The notes: generated from the letters alone by a model not told the origin. 34,031 nt of DNA from Lentibacillus salicampi (GCF_004565465.1 NZ_SRHY01000034.1:1-34031), one strand, 5' to 3'; shown: positions 27,101 to 34,031, numbered from the stretch's first letter. Translations and numbers: made by a program.

Positions 27101-27425
27101 TGTCTATGTCTTGATCATTCATTTTCTGGATCCATGTGTTAAATCCTTCTTCATCACCCAAAAAGTCTTCTTTGATAATATTTGGCGGATATCCTGGTTC
27201 CAGATATTGATTTTCATTCCTGCCGTTAATGGAAAAGCGCAAATGAAAGCTGCTATGTTCTTCTATTACCTGTTCGATTGCTTTTTCCAACACACCTGAA
27301 TCTATCTCTGAATGATAGAGTATATCGCCATTAACATTATTGATACTGTTTATCTCATAGTAATTCTGTATTGCATAAATATCCTTTTGCGGATAAGACA
27401 ATGGATATAATTCTTGCCGATCCAC
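24132..27425 (-). CDS. Nonribosomal peptide synthetase, C-A-PCP plus cut second C domain (truncated)
   Basis: 1097 residues remain. Domains: condensation, about 5-440, with HHMISDG at 134-140; adenylation, about 465-960, with YTSGSTGNPKG; carrier protein with GGHS and the phosphopantetheine serine at 1000; then the start of a second condensation domain (YPVSSAEKRMF at 1058). The specificity positions read D-F-W-N-I-G-M-I-H-K, essentially the threonine code. The N-terminal condensation domain (YPLSYPQKDIYAIQ) looks like a starter that acylates the first residue. The last ten residues (GQVKCRNFLA) are read from the mobile-element edge, so the gene once continued. The start is GTG behind AAGGAGG. 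It follows the thioesterase gene in one operon. Confidence 0.92.
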   Translation of the reverse strand: MDRQELYPLSYPQKDIYAIQNYYEINSINNVNGDILYHSEIDSGVLEKAIEQVIEEHSSFHLRFSINGRNENQYLEPGYPPNIIKEDFLGDEEGFNTWIQKMNDQDIDIFRDYLYLFAIYVHPSGKLGYYFRLHHMISDGWSMVLIVNEINENYVNLINDKKVKKENPSYLEFIEREQKYLQSKRFEKDRAFWLEEFANAPREKLLDGMNKKIEGTPHARRLSFEFSRQLIKQIHQFCEKYQVSVLTFFLSCISSYFYKITSKQDFVLGTLILNRATKREKDIVGMFINSMPIRIQLDSESSLHSLSENIQKKLMTLLRHQKYPHHLLKEDIRKNNETTDKLYDVLVSYQNASLENEEYPYYKATWLFSGQAINPLSFHINDRDNSGKMEMDYDFQTDVFTEKEIKDMHKYLIQLMENLLNENEEHIKHVDILNQHQIEKLAKGEHDAQYPLKTLPELFEQQANIHPDAVAVERDTEQITYKDLQKRSNQLARYLHSKGVRPNDLVALYMDRSIEMIVSIIAVIKSGAAYLPIDPSFPKRRIDYILSDSQAKLLITTKDYQAYIQKELAFPGGLMDVRAGESVQMDTTNMTVKNSPDDLAYIIYTSGSTGNPKGVMVTHRNVVQLLINDQHPFTFTDQDVWTMFHSYCFDFSVWEMYGALLYGGKLVIVPKEVAVDSNAFMHLLIDKNVTVLNQTPSAFYNFIHEDQATSVQPYSLRYIIFGGEALKPIKFKKWKQKYPDIQLVNMYGITETTIHVTHKELTLADMEDNVSNAGKPIPTLNVYILDDHLNMQPEGIIGEICVAGDGVTKGYLDKKELTEKVFVDNPFLPGTKMYCSDDLGRILPNGEIEYIGRKDFQVKIRGYRVELGEIEREILQLESIDECVVLDYLDNSDNNSLCVFLLMEEDIGSFEIRTYLAEKLPEYMIPTKYIPVDVIPLTANGKVDRKELENLLKEKENNTLKTVVAPRNSIEEKLLAIWKQELQLDSISVDDNFFNIGGHSLNASYLVVQINHCFSIKLSIGDIFKFPSIELLATYIQSVEYTAAEDKVIQPLEKRTRYPVSSAEKRMFTLWEMDKSSLAYMVLCQEFGQVKCRNFLA

Positions 27426-27483
27426 TCCTATCAGCCTCCTTAAAAATCATTATTTCATCTTTTTGCATACAGCAATTGATGAT

Positions 27484-28215
27484 TCATGATAGAATATTTG
27501 TCTTTTTACCATAAGACGCTGATAACATCTGACTGATATATTCTGCCAACTCTTGGGATTGTTGATTCAAATAGAAATGACCCCCCTCATAGTATTCAAT
27601 GAAAGCAGATTGATTCGTATAATCCCTCCACGCTTCAATTTCATGTTGTTCAAAACTGTCGTCTTTCCCATTCAATAAGGAAAGAGGGATATCTAGTGTG
27701 CTTCTTTTCTCTTTATATTGGTACTCCTCAACAATTTTAAAATCACTTCTGATAATCGGCATAAAATAATCAAGAAGTTCCTTATTTTCCAATAGTTCTT
27801 TTGGTGTCCCCCCCAAGTGGATAATTTCTTCCAATAATTCTTGGTCATTTAAAGAATCAACATGAAGGTGTTTCCTTTTTAAGTGCGGGGGATTGATCCC
27901 GGAGAGAAAGAGATGTTCCGGGAGCAGATTCCTTGTAGACAATAACTTATGTGCAAGCTCATATGCTATTATCCCCCCCATACTGTGGCCAAAAAAAGCA
28001 AATGAATCATGTATTAATTTATTCTCTGCTATCATCCATTCATACACGTCATTTATTGCTTCTGATATGCTATTATATAAAGGATCCGATATTCGTTTCC
28101 CCCTGCCGGCTAATTCGACTGGTTCAATATCTATAGAATTATTGTTGAATAGCGTCTTCCAGCTCATAAAATAATTAGCGCTGCCTCCAGCAAATGGAAA
28201 TAAAAATAATTTCAA
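27484..28215 (-). CDS. Type II thioesterase of the NRPS cluster
   Basis: This alpha/beta hydrolase of 243 residues matches GrsT/SrfAD-type editing thioesterases that free carrier proteins loaded with wrong acyl groups. It has the family start LFLFPFAGGSANYF, the nucleophile elbow GHSMGG with S78, an acidic residue at D185/D186 (LNGKDDSFE) and H213 (EGGHFYL). The start is TTG, two bases after the stop of the upstream hydrolase; a GGAAGG-like site lies about 12 bases before. It lies 58 bases upstream of the NRPS gene, in the same direction. Confidence 0.93.
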   Translation of the reverse strand: MKLFLFPFAGGSANYFMSWKTLFNNNSIDIEPVELAGRGKRISDPLYNSISEAINDVYEWMIAENKLIHDSFAFFGHSMGGIIAYELAHKLLSTRNLLPEHLFLSGINPPHLKRKHLHVDSLNDQELLEEIIHLGGTPKELLENKELLDYFMPIIRSDFKIVEEYQYKEKRSTLDIPLSLLNGKDDSFEQHEIEAWRDYTNQSAFIEYYEGGHFYLNQQSQELAEYISQMLSASYGKKTNILS

Positions 28216-28217
28216 GA

Positions 28218-29138
28218 CTACTCATTTCCTTCCTTGCTCTTAAGTAGATTTTTGATCTCCTCCACAATCATCTCCGGTTTTTCATGATGAATAAAATGAT
28301 TATCGGTGTCTATCCAAATCTGTTTAGAGTTTTTGGACATTTTCGGTAATTTTTCCTGTGACTTTTTCCAGCCTTCCATCGGATTCTTGCTGGCTGAAAA
28401 GATAATCAGCGGGATATCGCCAAGGTCCCCTTCTTTGTTTACTTGTTTTCCGTTTTCAGGAATCATTTTCCGTTCTTCTAGCATGGTTTTATTCCACATA
28501 CGATCCAATGCAAATGAAATGCCTTCATTTTTTACATGGTCCGGCAAATGTTCACCTTGGACAAGATTATCCTGGAAAAATTCGAAATTGCTCAATAGCC
28601 GTAAAATTCCGGTGTTTTTTAGAAACTTTGTCGAATGTATTGATAAAGGTACTGAACTTTCCATATCACTGGCATACTGCGGATGAACGCCGTCCATTAA
28701 TACAATCCCATCGACTTTTTCCGGATATTTTTGTGCATAAGAAATAATCTCTAAAGCCGCCATGGAGTGCCCGACAAATATAAATGATTGATTTTCACTT
28801 GCCTCATCCAATACCTTTTTCATTTCGTCCGTTATAGTGTTAATGGAACGTGACCTGGTGGTAGAATCAGACCAGCCGTATCCAGGTCTTTCGTAGATAA
28901 TTGTTTCTGCATGGGGGCTTATTTCATTCTGCAAATGATACATGTCCGCGTATGGTGAGGATGTTCCGTTTCCTGAACTAAAAACAACCGTTTTATCGCC
29001 AGTCCCTTTTTTTATGTAGTGAATTTTGGATTGTTCGTAATCTACAAATTCTCCTGGTGGAGAGTGCTTATCCATAACATCACGCCTAACGATTTCACTG
29101 ATGAAACCAATTGATAAAAGAACTAATATAACAATCAA
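28218..29138 (-). CDS. Membrane-anchored alpha/beta hydrolase
   Basis: This hydrolase of 306 residues (from TTG 29138) has an N-terminal hydrophobic anchor, an HGxGxxS-like region (SSGNGTSSPYADMY), GYGWSD, the nucleophile elbow GHSMAA with S125 and a C-terminal DNHFIHHEKP with the likely catalytic His. It is the first gene of the NRPS operon, possibly an outward-facing esterase or peptidase acting on the product. The TTG has no ribosome site. The frame is open further upstream, and an ATT at 29177 lies six bases after AAGGGGGG; starting there adds MLNIRFARKAIIV, giving a complete positively charged signal anchor. The true start is therefore uncertain. Confidence 0.85.
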   Translation of the reverse strand: MIVILVLLSIGFISEIVRRDVMDKHSPPGEFVDYEQSKIHYIKKGTGDKTVVFSSGNGTSSPYADMYHLQNEISPHAETIIYERPGYGWSDSTTRSRSINTITDEMKKVLDEASENQSFIFVGHSMAALEIISYAQKYPEKVDGIVLMDGVHPQYASDMESSVPLSIHSTKFLKNTGILRLLSNFEFFQDNLVQGEHLPDHVKNEGISFALDRMWNKTMLEERKMIPENGKQVNKEGDLGDIPLIIFSASKNPMEGWKKSQEKLPKMSKNSKQIWIDTDNHFIHHEKPEMIVEEIKNLLKSKEGNE

Positions 29139-29497
29139 TACAATAATAGCTTTTCTTGCAAATCGAATGTTTAAAATTAATTGCCCCCCTTACTTTCAGT
29201 AATACAATTTAGTTGTATATTTAGTAGGATATGTGATATTTTAGTAATTGTCAATACCTTTTGTAAATTAAGAAAATGAAACATATATACCGAGTAAAAA
29301 GTAATGCATGAATTTATTGTTTTAACTATATTCACCTGTTAAGAACTGATATTTTGTTCATTATCAACATAATTATGTCTAAAAGAATCTAGTAATAAAG
29401 ACATGGTGGATTTAAATCATTAGCAAGGTACTATAAAGTATGTCATCTGTACGTTGATTATTTAGGATCCAAGAAAAGCAGTTTGGAGGATAAAATT
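29139..29497. promoter_or_regulatory. Divergent promoter region of the NRPS operon and ABC transporter
   Basis: This AT-rich gap separates the minus-strand biosynthetic operon from the plus-strand transporter. It contains a near-perfect palindrome ATACAA-TTTAG-TTGTAT at 29202-29218, close to the minus-strand ribosome site. Promoter boxes could not be assigned with confidence. No regulator gene lies next to it. Confidence 0.5.
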
Positions 29498-30202
29498 ATG
29501 TCGAAAACAGTCATTGATATCAAGAATTTAGTCAAGTATCTCGGATCAGGGGAATTCCAATTTCAGGTTATTAAAGAATTGAATTTCTCCATCAATCAAA
29601 ACGACTTTGTTATTATGGTCGGTCCTAGTGGTAGTGGAAAGACAACATTACTCAATATATTGTGTGCTCTCGAAAAAGCGGATAAAGGAAGTGTCTTCTA
29701 CGATGATAAAGATATCAACCGGCTTTCCGAATCGCAGCGTATCCAATTCAGAAGAGGCAATATCGGATATATATTCCAAGATTACCTTCTCTTATCCAAT
29801 TTGACGGCAACTGAAAATATTGGTGTTGGAGCGAGCGATAAGCAACAATTGAAAAATATCCCCAACCTTCTGGACAAAGTAGGGCTGTCTGAACATGAAC
29901 ATAAATTACCTTCCGAATTATCGGGAGGACAACAACAACGCGTCTCCATACTAAGAGCGCTTCTCAAGAAACCTAAAGTCCTAATTTGTGATGAGCCTAC
30001 AGGTGCTTTGGATCAGGAGTCGAGTAAAGATGTTTTAGAATTAATTCAGGAATTTCACAGTGAATCCGACATGACAGTGGTTATAGTAACCCACGATAAT
30101 AAGATTCCCGATATCGGCAATCGAGTCATCCATTTAAAAGATGGCAAAATAGAAAGTATCATTGAGCAGGAACCAAAAAAAGTGAAAGAGATTGATTGGT
30201 AA
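29498..30202 (+). CDS. ABC transporter ATP-binding protein of the NRPS cluster
   Basis: This ATPase of 234 residues has Walker A GPSGSGKTT, Q-loop YIFQDY, signature LSGGQQQR, Walker B VLICDEPTGALD and the VTHD histidine; it is of the MacB/LolD type that pairs with FtsX-like permeases. The ATG at 29498 follows GGAGG by eight bases; the TTG at 29483 lies across that site and is unlikely. It is divergent from the NRPS operon and runs directly into the permease gene, so the pair probably exports or confers immunity to the peptide. Confidence 0.93.
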   Translation: MSKTVIDIKNLVKYLGSGEFQFQVIKELNFSINQNDFVIMVGPSGSGKTTLLNILCALEKADKGSVFYDDKDINRLSESQRIQFRRGNIGYIFQDYLLLSNLTATENIGVGASDKQQLKNIPNLLDKVGLSEHEHKLPSELSGGQQQRVSILRALLKKPKVLICDEPTGALDQESSKDVLELIQEFHSESDMTVVIVTHDNKIPDIGNRVIHLKDGKIESIIEQEPKKVKEIDW

Positions 30203-30204
30203 CT

Positions 30205-32508
30205 ATGAAAATGATAAAAAAACAAATACGAAAGTCCATACTTGCAAGAAAACTTCAGGTTACTTCCGTTATTCTGTTCACAATTTTAATCGCCATTGCA
30301 TTTAATTATCTTGTCGGCGGCATGATGGCTGTTGACGAGACCTACCAAGAGCAACGAAATCATTCAGAGACGGAAGATTTTCGCATGTTACCGGAGTTGG
30401 AACCAGAAGATTATCTTGATAATATCGCCAATGATTATGACATTTCCGGAGAAGACTTGGAAAACCTTTCATGGACGGACTTGGTCGATAAATATTCTAT
30501 TTCTTTATATAACTATGATGAGGAAATCGTACAATCTCTATCAGATAAATATAATTTTGATTACACCCTTTATGAAAAAAGTGTCGTAAAAGAGGATAAT
30601 ATCACCTATTTTTTAACCCCTTATGATAAAGATATAAGCAACTTCACCATTGAAGATGGAGCATTTCCGGAAGAAAAAGAAGTATCGCTTACATATCAAT
30701 ATGCTAAGCAAAAAAACATCGCGATAGGCGATGAGATAGATATTTTGGGTGATACATATACAGTTAGCGGTTTACACACAGGTCCTCTCCATAATTTCTT
30801 ATACTCCGACCAATATTCGGAAAGTGTCATGATTACGTCCAACGCTGGAGTCATCATGAATAAAGAGGACTTCCGAGATAAAGAAGATATCGATAAATCA
30901 TACGTTTACCTTGGAAAATTTGATGATACAGAAAAGAAAAGTTCGGTACTGTCGGGCATAAAAAATGATGATGATGTCGCCGCGTTCACTCTTCCAAAAG
31001 ACGTGGAAAGTATTAGCAACATAGAAAATGATATTAATACAAACACATATATTGGAATTGTAGCAATCGTCATCCTTTTCCTGACAGTTATCGTTATTCA
31101 AATTATGTTAATTCGCAATGAATTGTACCAATTGAATCCTGACTTTGGTATTTTGCTGTCAATTGGTGTGAATAAAAGAACCATTTTACAGGCATTTAAC
31201 TTTTATATGTATTTGCTGCTTTCTGCCGTTGCCGTTGGATCTATTATTGGAGTTCAATTGCAGCAAATGACATTTTCACAAATGCAATTAACATATAATA
31301 TACAGCAATTTTTCAGTTATAACTGGGTATATTCACTATTGTTCGGGATAGGTTTTTTGGTGGTCATAATGGTTCTCATTTATTCTTCAGTTATTGCCAA
31401 TCTGCGGCATAAGCCATTGAATATGATAAATAGGACAAGCAGTAAAAAGAATCGATTTAGATTTTTAAAGGGAATTAAAAAATGGAACGCTTTCCGACCA
31501 TTCACTCAAAAAATTAAATCATCATTTACATTTAAAAATATTGGATTTTTGTTTACACTGGTCTTTTCCATCATTATCGTCTTTAATTTATTTTTGCTTG
31601 GTTGGAATCTTATCACATCCAATGAAGCTAGCTACGAAACATATAAAGAAAATATCCGTTATGAATCAATAAATATACTATCGAGCACACAAACGGATGG
31701 TAATGGAGAAGAGGATATCGGCTACAGCGGAGACTATTCGATTGATTCGAATAACCATAAAGAAATGGATGACACTCTTACTGTTATGGGAATTAGGGAT
31801 GATAATCCATATTATCGGAATATTGACGTTGAGGAAAACACGCTGATCATCAATAAAAAGTTTGCTCATGACCATCAGATTGACACGTCCGACTCAATAA
31901 CCATTGACTTTAATGGTGAATCCAAAACGATTAATATTGAAGTGAATTCCAATGCGTTTGATCAAAACAATTATATGTTATTGGAACAGCTATGGGATCT
32001 TGATGAGGACATCGATGATGGATCTTATAATTTCACGTTTAATCATCCATCCGATTCAGATGTATCATACTCAACTACGAAAAATGATCAGATAGAACTG
32101 CTAGATGAAAGTTTGCTTCAGATGAATAGCTTGCTCACCATATTGTTCATGTCGACGACAATCATCTCTGCTATTCTTCTAATCTTGATAGCCAACTCAG
32201 CAGTTAATGAAAATACATCCGCCATAAAAATATTCCTTTTATTAGGCTATAATTTTCGTAAAATATTTTTTCTTTCAGTGGATGTATTCAAAATACAAAT
32301 TATCGTTTCAGCTTTACTGGCGCTTTGTATACACCCATTCATCACAAAGTTGCTTGAAAGAATAATCAATAACAATTCTTCCAGTATTTATATCGAAATT
32401 AATTTTTCCATATTGACCATTTTCATAAGTATTGTCGTGATATTGGCTATATACTATATCGTTTTTATATGGAATTATCTTATCCATATCAGAAAAATAA
32501 ATAGATAA
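30205..32508 (+). CDS. Large FtsX-like ABC transporter permease
   Basis: This permease of 767 residues has an N-terminal helix (VILFTILIAIAFNYLVGGMM), an extracellular domain of about 240 residues, three helices with the FtsX motif (FGILLSIGVNKRTILQAF), a central helix near residue 445, a second extracellular domain rich in Asp/Ser, and three C-terminal helices. The layout is that of duplicated MacB/FtsX permeases used for peptide or bacteriocin efflux and immunity. The ATG at 30205 starts two bases after the ATPase stop; a ribosome site is weak, so coupling is likely. A second ATG lies two codons on. Confidence 0.9.
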   Translation: MKMIKKQIRKSILARKLQVTSVILFTILIAIAFNYLVGGMMAVDETYQEQRNHSETEDFRMLPELEPEDYLDNIANDYDISGEDLENLSWTDLVDKYSISLYNYDEEIVQSLSDKYNFDYTLYEKSVVKEDNITYFLTPYDKDISNFTIEDGAFPEEKEVSLTYQYAKQKNIAIGDEIDILGDTYTVSGLHTGPLHNFLYSDQYSESVMITSNAGVIMNKEDFRDKEDIDKSYVYLGKFDDTEKKSSVLSGIKNDDDVAAFTLPKDVESISNIENDINTNTYIGIVAIVILFLTVIVIQIMLIRNELYQLNPDFGILLSIGVNKRTILQAFNFYMYLLLSAVAVGSIIGVQLQQMTFSQMQLTYNIQQFFSYNWVYSLLFGIGFLVVIMVLIYSSVIANLRHKPLNMINRTSSKKNRFRFLKGIKKWNAFRPFTQKIKSSFTFKNIGFLFTLVFSIIIVFNLFLLGWNLITSNEASYETYKENIRYESINILSSTQTDGNGEEDIGYSGDYSIDSNNHKEMDDTLTVMGIRDDNPYYRNIDVEENTLIINKKFAHDHQIDTSDSITIDFNGESKTINIEVNSNAFDQNNYMLLEQLWDLDEDIDDGSYNFTFNHPSDSDVSYSTTKNDQIELLDESLLQMNSLLTILFMSTTIISAILLILIANSAVNENTSAIKIFLLLGYNFRKIFFLSVDVFKIQIIVSALLALCIHPFITKLLERIINNNSSSIYIEINFSILTIFISIVVILAIYYIVFIWNYLIHIRKINR

Positions 32509-32589
32509 AATGTTTACTCTCCTGCTTCAGATTGCTCTTGAAGAAGTTGGAAAAACAATTCTTAAAACATTAGCCGACAGAATCAAGAC

Positions 32590-32621
32590 ACCGGATCCAT
32601 ACTCATGTCCTTGGATCCGGT
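32590..32621 (+). terminator. Hairpin after the permease gene
   Basis: ACCGGATCCA and TGGATCCGGT form a perfect 10-bp stem with a 12-base loop about 80 bases after the permease stop. It lacks a proper T run, so it may protect the mRNA end and not terminate by itself. Confidence 0.6.
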
Positions 32622-32658
32622 ATTATGACTAACTATATTAGGGTCTACTGAATAATAC

Positions 32659-32695
32659 AAAGATCCTCAAATATAAAGGATTCAGGATCTTTTTT
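32659..32695 (+). terminator. Intrinsic terminator of the ABC transporter operon
   Basis: AAAGATCCT pairs with AGGATCTTT across a 16-base loop and is followed by TTT. It is the likely end of the transporter transcript. Confidence 0.75.
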
Positions 32696-32760
32696 GTCGA
32701 AATAACGTGCAAGGACCAGTTGAACTATTACCTGGTTACTTTATGCTTGGAGGTTATCTC

Positions 32761-32901
32761 ATGTACGAATATAATGCCAATCAAATGATCCTGCCTGATG
32801 AGTTTTTCCTGCTCTTCAGAGGTCAGCTTAACCCCGACAATCTTTGGGTTGTCATGTGTTTATGGCAGAATAATGTAAAAGCACATAATTCGGCAGCCTA
32901 A
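32761..32901 (+). pseudogene. N-terminal remnant of an IS transposase (IS5/IS1182-like)
   Basis: This 46-codon frame begins MYEYNANQMILPDEFFLLFR, then GQLNPDNLWVV, recalling the N-terminus of IS5/IS1182-type transposases common in Bacillaceae. It then degenerates (CLWQNNVKAHNSAA) and stops; the catalytic domain is absent. The ATG at 32761 still has GGAGG seven bases upstream. The family assignment is from memory of the motif and moderate in strength. Confidence 0.6.
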
Positions 32902-32992
32902 AGTTACAGCCAATATTCATGTTTCCGCCCTCCATTTTATTGATTGGAACCCTCTGTTTCACAACTGATTACATTAAGCATAACACAAGTTA

Positions 32993-33048
32993 TTAAAAAT
33001 AAAAAAGGACGCTTCCGCAAAAGTCAGCGCTCTACGAAAACGTCCTTT
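32993..33048 (-). terminator. Strong minus-strand intrinsic terminator
   Basis: On the minus strand AAAGGACG pairs with CGTCCTTT (33041-33048 with 33004-33011), enclosing a smaller hairpin, and is followed by TTTTTATTTTT. No minus-strand gene of normal size precedes it, so it must end a small transcript. Confidence 0.75.
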
Positions 33049-33175
33049 ATAAGTTAATTCTTGTGACATTTTAAATTCCGCACAAGGGAAACACCCTGCC
33101 ATGACAGGGTTGGGCGCACGCTTACATCATGCCGCCCGTACTTGATTTATTTTCGGGGTGTTTCATTAGCCTAAT
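33049..33175 (-). ncRNA. Candidate small structured transcript with a 14-codon ORF
   Basis: On the minus strand an ATG at 33166 opens a 14-residue frame, MKHPENKSSTGGMM, ending at 33122. Its first codons (AAACACCC) can pair with GGGTGTTT downstream (33089-33096), while ACCCTG/CAGGGT (33093-33110) forms a competing hairpin and GGGCG/CGCCC (33112-33137) another. The terminator at 33048 follows. The tail GGMM followed by an ACCCTG hairpin also recalls the end of a groEL gene, so a groEL remnant is an alternative. Confidence 0.4.
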
Positions 33176-33260
33176 TTTCTAGGGTTCGGCAAATAAATTA
33201 ATCCTATAGCTAGAGAACGTATATTCGTTTTATTTCGTGTGTTTATTTTTTCTAGTTACT

Positions 33261-33290
33261 TTTATGTGACATTTAAAAATGTCACATAAA
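33261..33290. repeat. Perfect 30-bp palindrome
   Basis: TTTATGTGACATTT and AAATGTCACATAAA are exact inverted repeats separated by AA. The half-site TGTGACATTTT recurs at 33062-33072. It could be an operator or a hairpin; the 14-bp arms without mismatch are unusual by chance. Confidence 0.7.
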
Positions 33291-33458
33291 TCTTGACTTC
33301 CTAAAAAGTGAAGATGTTTTTGAATACGGTAATACACACCATTGTCTAATCTAAGGTTTAACCTTATATCCTTATATTTATATCTTGCAAATATTAATTG
33401 CAATAATCAATAATGACCCATCTATGCTATTTACAAAAACGATGAACATGCACTTTAA

Positions 33459-33587
33459 GGTAACAAATATTAAAATAGCGCATATACGCCTAACGGCTTC
33501 CGTTACCTATCGCAAAACTGTAATTTGCACGCTAAATTGTAAGTAAAAATGTATATTAAATTGCACCGCAAAATGCGGTGCTTTTTG
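33459..33587 (+). ncRNA. Candidate small RNA or attenuator with terminator
   Basis: Plus-strand hairpins follow one another: GGTAAC/GTTACC (33459-33507), overlapped by TAACGG-CTT-CCGTTA (33491-33505), then GCAAA/TTTGC (33512-33528), and a clear intrinsic terminator GCACCGC-AAAAT-GCGGTGC plus TTTTT (33563-33585). The first two stems exclude each other. No coding gene lies in front, so this could be a small RNA. Confidence 0.45.
33563..33587 (+). terminator. Intrinsic terminator
   Basis: GCACCGCA and TGCGGTGC form a GC-rich 7-8 bp stem with a tiny loop, followed by TTTTTG. It is a textbook plus-strand terminator. Confidence 0.85.
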
Positions 33588-33589
33588 TT

Positions 33590-33624
33590 AACAAAAAATA
33601 ACCCAGTTCGGTCAGAACTGAGTT
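33590..33624 (-). terminator. Minus-strand intrinsic terminator
   Basis: On the minus strand AACTCAGTTC pairs with GAACTGGGTT across a 5-base loop, followed by ATTTTTTG. It implies a minus-strand transcript from the 33.6-33.8 kb stretch, where I see no gene. Confidence 0.72.
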
Positions 33625-33830
33625 ATATATAAAATTTACTTTTAAGATTCATTCTTCAACAATCGCGCCCGATCGTATTATGGCACAGTCACTACCATTT
33701 TATCATAAATAAAAATATATAGTTTTTAAATGTAAATTAGTTTACAAAATAATTAAAATATGATATATAAAAAATAATTAGCATACACCTCTTTTAAGTG
33801 CCAAAAACTTTCTTTAAAGGAGTGATTGGG

Positions 33831-33977
33831 ATGGTTGCAATGGTTCTTGATAGAAAAAATCCGTCACCTGTTAGGGAGAGTTCAAACTGTATGTTAATTC
33901 GTTACTCAACTTTCGCAGCACAAATTAGGCAGATAAGCCTTGATATAATTGGGCAAGGCGGAAAACCATTGATGTAA
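33831..33977 (+). CDS. Small ORF, 48 residues, unknown
   Basis: The frame starts with ATG eight bases after AAAGGAGTG, a good ribosome site, and reads MVAMVLDRKNPSPVRESSNC onward to GQGGKPLM. It has no membrane segment or known motif. It may be a small protein, a leader peptide or the remnant 5' end of a longer gene. I do not recognise it. Confidence 0.45.
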   Translation: MVAMVLDRKNPSPVRESSNCMLIRYSTFAAQIRQISLDIIGQGGKPLM

Positions 33978-34031
33978 TTGACCTTTGATTAGTTGTTTGA
34001 ATTTGTTATTGGTCTTTTTTAAAGCATCTTC

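Larger units (their letters stand above)
32902..33830. other. Non-coding region with structured transcripts
   Basis: About 930 bases without a gene of normal size. It contains a minus-strand terminator and folded leader (32993-33166), a perfect 30-bp palindrome (33261-33290), a plus-strand series of hairpins ending in a terminator (33459-33587) and a minus-strand terminator (33590-33624), each described separately. The rest is AT-rich with no signal I could assign. Confidence 0.6.

Overview
The window looks like chromosome of a moderately AT-rich Bacillaceae member, probably of the Virgibacillus/Lentibacillus/Oceanobacillus type. The basis is strong AGGAGG-type ribosome sites, frequent TTG/GTG starts, a TPP-riboswitch ykoFED locus, YugN-like and DUF378 proteins and a subtype I-C cas operon. 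The genus is an inference from gene content only. No tRNA or rRNA was recognised.

Region 1 (1-13.4 kb) is ordinary chromosome with signs of decay. A TPP riboswitch drives ykoF-ykoE and a broken ykoD on the minus strand, so the thiamine/HMP ECF uptake operon has lost its energising module. Next come a lipoprotein, remnants of a sulfonate-binding protein, a lactate/2-hydroxyacid dehydrogenase, an EamA transporter, a block of 21-bp tandem repeats, and a TetR-MFS pair carrying the same operator-like palindrome before each gene. These are followed by a YugN-like gene, a small membrane protein, an AEC transporter with a strongly folded leader that pairs with its ribosome site, an HrtAB-like ABC transporter with its TetR regulator and two palindromic sites, and a DUF378 protein.

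Region 2 (13.4-22.6 kb) is a complete subtype I-C CRISPR-Cas locus: cas3-cas5c-cas8c-cas7c-cas4-cas1-cas2, tightly coupled by overlapping starts and stops. It is followed by a leader and an array of 17 identical 33-bp repeats plus one repeat cut after 26 bp.

Region 3 (22.6-24.2 kb) is an IS3-family element with a classic A-AAA-AAG frameshift site, followed by an unusual block of about 290 bp made of nested palindromes. The left edge cuts the last CRISPR repeat. The right edge cuts a nonribosomal peptide synthetase. No target duplication is visible, which suggests an IS-mediated deletion joined the two loci.

Region 4 (24.2-32.5 kb) is what remains of a peptide-biosynthesis cluster. On the minus strand it has an anchored alpha/beta hydrolase, a type II thioesterase and an NRPS (C-A-PCP, threonine-type specificity code, then a second C domain cut off). 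On the plus strand it has a divergent two-gene ABC transporter (ATPase plus a large FtsX-type permease), probably for export or self-protection.

Region 5 (32.5-34.0 kb) has almost no coding capacity. It holds a transposase remnant, several terminators, two candidate small structured transcripts (one with a 14-codon ORF), a perfect 30-bp palindrome and a 48-codon ORF with a good ribosome site.
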